This document shows, piece by piece, positions 5,145 through 8,779 of a DNA stretch of 8,779 nucleotides. The DNA comes from JBLIOB01 sp047639575. Its GTDB lineage: Bacteria > Bacteroidota > Bacteroidia > Flavobacteriales_D > Parvicellaceae. The notes below the pieces were generated by a model, which saw only the letters and a program-made list of their open reading frames with translations, searched no databases and was not told the origin of the DNA. The stretch lies in NCBI GenBank assembly GCA_047639575.1, contig JBLIOB010000171.1:1-8779 (forward strand), read 5' to 3'. Each line of letters begins with the position of its first letter. Positions within the stretch are counted from its first letter, which is position 1. Made by a program: the position numbers and the translations under genes.

Positions 5145-7055
5145 TTACTTAGCTATAGCGAATTTTTTAGTTGATCTCTTACCATCAACGATTACTGAGT
5201 AGTAGTAGAAACCACTAGCTAAATCAGAACCATTAAAGTTGATCGTGTGATCTCCATTAGATAATGTTCCTAATTCTCTGTTCTCGATGATTTTACCCAT
5301 CATATCAGTTACAACGAATTCAACAGTAGCCGCATTAACAAGGCTGAAAGGAATCACTGTGTTTGAATTGAAAGGGTTTGGCATGTTCTGACTTAAAGAT
5401 ACGTTAGCATCTTCTACGGAGATTCCAAGAGCACCTGAAGGTGGAAAAGCAGGGTCTGATGAGAATCTTATCATTGGTACAGAACTGATGAAGTAACCAG
5501 TCTCACCGTCAGTAGATGCATATACAGTCATGAAGTTAGTTGTATCGTTTGCATCACCGGATAGAGCGAAGAATGCAGAATCAATAGCATAACCAACTAC
5601 TGGATACCATACTGGAGAAATAGCTGGATCAGCCACTACCGGTGAAGGAAGTTGAAGACCTAACCAAACTTCACTACCGGCATCTGATGTTAAATCAGCT
5701 GCTGTAATAGTATAAGTAGGTACAGGAATAGTCAATCCATCATATTCAGGTACAAAGGCACCAGTACCATCGTCAGAATAAACGTTATAGTAAATCTCTT
5801 GTCCAACAGGAGTTTGTGGAGTTGCTCCACCACCCATAAGTACAACAGAAAGACCATAAAGTGTTTCGGTTGCGTTAAACTCGAACTCAGGAGCAAATTC
5901 CTTAGGATCATCAACACCGTCTAAATCATCATCATAGGGAGGATACCAACCGTCAAGGACGTTAGTATCTTTTGCGTAAGTGTATTGTGTTACTTCGAAT
6001 GAAGATGAGCCTACGTTGTTAGCTGGACTATAATCAGTTGTAGCAGGATCATATACGTTATAAAAAACGTTATAAGTACCCATAACTGCAGGAGTGAATC
6101 CAGAAACGCTTAAAGTTGCATTTGTACTTACAGGAATGTTAGTTGAAGCAGAAGATCCTGTAAAAGTTCCAGCTCCGGAAACAGCAACATCTAATTGAGA
6201 AGTTGCTTGATCTGTACCGCCATTGTTAGATACCCTAGCGTCAAAGGCCATACTTGCCACTTGGCTCATCGGAATTTTCGAATATTTGATTTTTGCTCCA
6301 GTGTAATGATCTTTAACACTGTTAACCTGAAGGTCATTTGCAGCAGTTTCAATGATAGCTAAATCATCTACTCCCCAGAACCAATCCCATTGTCCTTTGT
6401 AGTACAACCTGATTTTAACTTGAGTTCCCCAAGGTCCACCACCGTTTGCAGTAGAAATGTTGATCTCGTCAAATTCTGGATCACTTGAACTAGTGTTTAC
6501 TGGTACTTCAGCTACTGGGTTAACAGCAAATTGTGTCCATGTTACACCGTTATCATTTGAAATCTCGATATAGTTTTCATCATAAAAGTGACGATAGATT
6601 TCTGTCCATCTTATAGATAATGCAGTTGTCCCTAAAGCTGACAAATCAATCGTACCATCCATAGTATAATAAGCATCTTGTGTTGCTGATCCACCGGCTG
6701 CATCAGAATTAATTAATGCAAAGTTTCCACCAGACCCACTATTCATAGCAACAGGGAAATCATAAGGTGGTACTTGAGCCACCAAACTAGGTGTAAGAGC
6801 ATTTACAATTGCCCAATCGTCAGTACTTAATACATCAGCACCTTGTTCAGTGTGTGTCCATCCTGTTCCAGATGAGAAATCCTCAGACCAAACTGTGTCT
6901 AATGGAGCTTTTGCAAATGAAGGTGCCGTTGTAACTTTCGTTTTAGCGATACCTGGCGTTCTTGCCTCTTTCGTAGTTATGGTCGTTGTGCTACCTTGAG
7001 CAAACGCACCACCTACAAAAATCGTGCTTAGAACTATAGCGTAAATTTTTTTCAT
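5145..7055 (-). CDS. T9SS-secreted adhesin-like protein B
   Basis: The product is 636 residues and a full-length paralogue of the protein encoded at 2980-4884. A signal peptide (1-20, ending AFAQ) is followed by a Thr/Lys-rich linker (21-50). Next come a cleaved-adhesin/MAM-like domain (about 53-236; VWSEDFSSGTGW at the start, FWGVDDLAI at the end), an Ig-like segment (about 240-355), the acidic loop DDDLDGVDDPKE (375-386), an unassigned conserved beta domain (about 388-534) and a type A T9SS sorting domain (about 551-636, QNMPNPFN to STKKFAIAK). Over the last 86 residues I count about two-thirds identity with the paralogue; the N-terminal domain is much more diverged. It has no cysteines. 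Export through T9SS to the surface or medium is well supported; the ligand or partner is unknown. It has its own terminator and a promoter candidate, and starts 94 bases after the end of gcvP. Confidence 0.9.
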   Translation of the reverse strand: MKKIYAIVLSTIFVGGAFAQGSTTTITTKEARTPGIAKTKVTTAPSFAKAPLDTVWSEDFSSGTGWTHTEQGADVLSTDDWAIVNALTPSLVAQVPPYDFPVAMNSGSGGNFALINSDAAGGSATQDAYYTMDGTIDLSALGTTALSIRWTEIYRHFYDENYIEISNDNGVTWTQFAVNPVAEVPVNTSSSDPEFDEINISTANGGGPWGTQVKIRLYYKGQWDWFWGVDDLAIIETAANDLQVNSVKDHYTGAKIKYSKIPMSQVASMAFDARVSNNGGTDQATSQLDVAVSGAGTFTGSSASTNIPVSTNATLSVSGFTPAVMGTYNVFYNVYDPATTDYSPANNVGSSSFEVTQYTYAKDTNVLDGWYPPYDDDLDGVDDPKEFAPEFEFNATETLYGLSVVLMGGGATPQTPVGQEIYYNVYSDDGTGAFVPEYDGLTIPVPTYTITAADLTSDAGSEVWLGLQLPSPVVADPAISPVWYPVVGYAIDSAFFALSGDANDTTNFMTVYASTDGETGYFISSVPMIRFSSDPAFPPSGALGISVEDANVSLSQNMPNPFNSNTVIPFSLVNAATVEFVVTDMMGKIIENRELGTLSNGDHTINFNGSDLASGFYYYSVIVDGKRSTKKFAIAK

Positions 7056-7076
7056 AACGTGTAATTATTATATAAG

Positions 7077-7088
7077 ACCTAATTAGGT
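7077..7088. repeat. 12-bp perfect palindrome in the leader of T9SS protein B
   Basis: ACCTAATTAGGT is its own reverse complement. It lies 22 bases upstream of the ATG at 7055 and just downstream of the candidate promoter at 7130-7101, a position where a dimeric repressor could bind. Chance palindromes of this size occur in AT-rich DNA, so an operator role is speculative. Confidence 0.35.
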
Positions 7089-7100
7089 TTTAGTGAACCG

Positions 7101-7130
7101 CGAATTTAACAAAGAATTTTCGTTAATCAA
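7101..7130 (-). promoter_or_regulatory. Candidate Bacteroidota-type promoter for T9SS protein B
   Basis: On the minus strand TTG (7130-7128) is followed after 19 bases by TAAATTCG (7108-7101), which matches TAnnTTTG with one mismatch. The spacing is in the usual range. It lies in the gap after gcvP and would give a leader of about 40 bases. It supports separate transcription of the T9SS gene from gcvP. Confidence 0.4.
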
Positions 7131-7149
7131 TAGAATATAGTCGACAAAA

Positions 7150-8779
7150 TCACGATTCAACCAGATCATTTTGGTAAGCGGTCACTGGAATGCAACTACA
7201 GATCAAATTTCGATCACCAAAGGCATTATCAACGCGTCTAACGGGAGCCCAGAACTTGTTAACTCTCAGGTGCTCAAGTGGATACACTGCTTCCTCTCTG
7301 CTGTACTCTTCACTCCAATTGCTACTTATTACCATGGACGCGGTATGCGGAGCATTTTTGAGTACGTTGTTTTCAGTCGAAAAAACACCTTGTTCTACCT
7401 TCCGAATCTCCTTTCTAATCATCACCATCGATTCAATAAAACGATCCAATTCTTGCTTAGATTCGCTTTCTGTTGGCTCAATCATCAAAGTTCCAGCTAC
7501 CGGAAATGATACAGTCGGAGCATGAAATCCATAGTCAATTAACCTTTTTGCAACGTCTTCAACTTCAATTCCACAAGACTTTTTATAGGCTCGAAAATCA
7601 ACAATCATTTCATGTGCAACCGTGCCATTTTCACCCGTATACAAAATGTCGAAATGCTCAGACAATTTTGCTTTTAAATAGTTCGCATTCAAAAGTGCTA
7701 TTTCTGTAGATGCTCTTAAGCCTTCTTTTCCTAGCATCTTTACATAACCATAAGAGATTAATAGAATTAAAGAACTACCCCATGGCGCTGCAGATATGCC
7801 AGCTATAGCTTTCGATCCGCCTGTCTCTATCACAGCATTACTTGGAAGAAAATCTACTAAATGTGCTGCTACTCCAATTGGTCCAACTCCTGGTCCGCCA
7901 CCTCCGTGAGGTATTGCGAACGTTTTATGCAAATTTAAATGACAAACATCAGCACCTATATTACCAGGGTTTGTTAACCCTACTTGTGCATTCATGTTTG
8001 CGCCATCCATATACACCTGACCACCATGTTCGTGAATAATAGAGGTGATTTCTTTAATAGACTTTTCATAAACTCCATGCGTTGATGGGTACGTGACCAT
8101 CAAACAAGAAAGTTCTGAAGAATATTTTTCTGCTTTTGCTCGCAAATCGTCAACATCGATATTTCCTGCTTCGTCACACTTAGTAACGACTACTTTCATT
8201 CCAGCCATTACTGCCGAAGCAGGATTAGTTCCATGGGCAGATGATGGAATCAAACAAACATGCCTGTCTTTATTTCCATTTGCTTCATGAAACGCTCGGA
8301 TTACCATTAAGCCAGCATATTCTCCTTGAGCTCCTGAATTTGGCTGGAAGGAAACCTTAGCAAAACCAGTGATCTCACTCATTGCTTTGTCTAATTCATC
8401 AATCATTTCTAAATAACCTGCAGCCTGATCCTTTGGAACAAATGGATGCATGTTTCCGAATAGTGGGTTAGATAATGGAATTAGTTCTGAAGCAGCGTTC
8501 AACTTCATTGTGCACGAGCCTAAAGAAATCATACTATGAACCAACGAAAGATCTTTGTTTTCCAAAGATTTAAGGTAGCGCATCATTTCCGTTTCAGAAT
8601 GATATAAATTGAATACCTCTGGAGTTAAAATATCTGATTTTCTTGGAAGACTAATACTATTAGAATCCACTGAAGTAATTTGAGCAGAAGTTTTGTCTTG
8701 CGATTCGGCAAAAATTGTTAGAATTTGATTTAAGTCTTTTATTTCAGTTGTTTCATCAATTGAAATTGACACACCACTA
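7150..8779 (-). CDS. gcvP: Glycine dehydrogenase (decarboxylating), P-protein of the glycine cleavage system, C-terminal part
   Basis: The frame is open to the right edge, so the N-terminal portion (roughly 400 residues of a usual 950 or so) lies outside the window. The GTG at 8772 is an internal valine codon, not the start, because in-frame codons (Ser, Gly) continue upstream. P-protein uses pyridoxal phosphate to decarboxylate glycine and passes the aminomethyl group to the lipoyl H-protein. Counting from the codon at 8772, visible landmarks are SLGSCTMKLN (83-92), SAHGTNPASA (178-187), DGANMNAQVGL (256-266), HLNLHKTF with the PLP-binding lysine (about K283), the glycine-rich GGGGPGVGPIG (290-300) and the ending RVDNAFGDRNL. 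All expected motifs are intact, so the protein should be active. This is a single-chain P-protein rather than the split GcvPA/GcvPB form if the frame continues as expected. No gcvT or gcvH is in the window. Confidence 0.95.
   Translation of the reverse strand, partial: SGVSISIDETTEIKDLNQILTIFAESQDKTSAQITSVDSNSISLPRKSDILTPEVFNLYHSETEMMRYLKSLENKDLSLVHSMISLGSCTMKLNAASELIPLSNPLFGNMHPFVPKDQAAGYLEMIDELDKAMSEITGFAKVSFQPNSGAQGEYAGLMVIRAFHEANGNKDRHVCLIPSSAHGTNPASAVMAGMKVVVTKCDEAGNIDVDDLRAKAEKYSSELSCLMVTYPSTHGVYEKSIKEITSIIHEHGGQVYMDGANMNAQVGLTNPGNIGADVCHLNLHKTFAIPHGGGGPGVGPIGVAAHLVDFLPSNAVIETGGSKAIAGISAAPWGSSLILLISYGYVKMLGKEGLRASTEIALLNANYLKAKLSEHFDILYTGENGTVAHEMIVDFRAYKKSCGIEVEDVAKRLIDYGFHAPTVSFPVAGTLMIEPTESESKQELDRFIESMVMIRKEIRKVEQGVFSTENNVLKNAPHTASMVISSNWSEEYSREEAVYPLEHLRVNKFWAPVRRVDNAFGDRNLICSCIPVTAYQNDLVES

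Noticed and set aside
7107..7127. Terminator for gcvP
   Set aside because: TTAAC/GTTAA with an AAA/TTT extension gives only a weak AT-only stem with a bulge and no U-run; no convincing gcvP terminator is visible in this gap.
7171..8290. Several plus-strand open frames of 65-112 codons
   Set aside because: All antisense to gcvP, whose protein sequence is fully conserved across the same bases; none has a recognisable domain or start context.
8770..8772. GTG as the start of a 540-residue gcvP-like gene
   Set aside because: The frame stays open upstream to the window edge, and the visible protein is the middle to C-terminal part of a much longer P-protein. The GTG is an internal valine codon.

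Overview
The window is AT-rich chromosomal DNA from a member of the Bacteroidota, most likely a marine or freshwater Flavobacteriia-type organism; that family placement is inference. Three things point to it. Two large secreted proteins end in a type A sorting domain of the type IX secretion system (T9SS), which is confined to this phylum. There are two SPII lipoproteins, one with a Bacteroidota-style surface-export signal. No convincing Shine-Dalgarno sequence precedes any start, and the best promoter candidates fit the phylum's TTG / TAnnTTTG pattern.

Layout, left to right. Positions 1-565 (minus) hold the N-terminal half of a DUF445-family membrane protein cut by the window edge. Divergent from it, 626-1078 (plus) encodes a small lipocalin-like lipoprotein. 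Positions 1079-1343 are non-coding and rich in small repeats: overlapping inverted repeats, a perfect palindrome, a REP-like fragment and a ten-unit heptamer array. Positions 1344-1973 (minus) encode an unrecognised lipoprotein with a surface-export-like signal. Divergent from it, 2035-2919 (plus) encodes CtlX, a citrulline hydrolase-like member of the guanidino-modifying superfamily, ending at a strong bidirectional terminator.

The right half is all minus strand. Two tandem paralogues (7055-5145, then 4884-2980) encode about 635-residue T9SS cargo proteins with matching architecture: signal peptide, cleaved-adhesin/MAM-like beta-sandwich, Ig-like domain, acidic calcium-type loop, an unassigned conserved beta domain and a sorting domain. 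Each has its own terminator and a plausible promoter, so they look like separate transcription units made by an old duplication. Upstream of them, running off the right edge, is the C-terminal half of gcvP (glycine cleavage P-protein).

The genes do not form one recognisable pathway. gcvP and ctlX are both nitrogen or amino-acid catabolism genes but are about 4 kb apart, on opposite strands and unlinked by an operon. I see no tRNA, rRNA, CRISPR array, transposase or defence system. The least ordinary parts are the tandem T9SS paralogues with their shared unassigned domain and the heptamer array at 1264-1333. I find no convincing evidence here of a new multi-gene system. No gap without a gene exceeds 300 bases; the two longest (1079-1343 and 4885-5144) are described as features.
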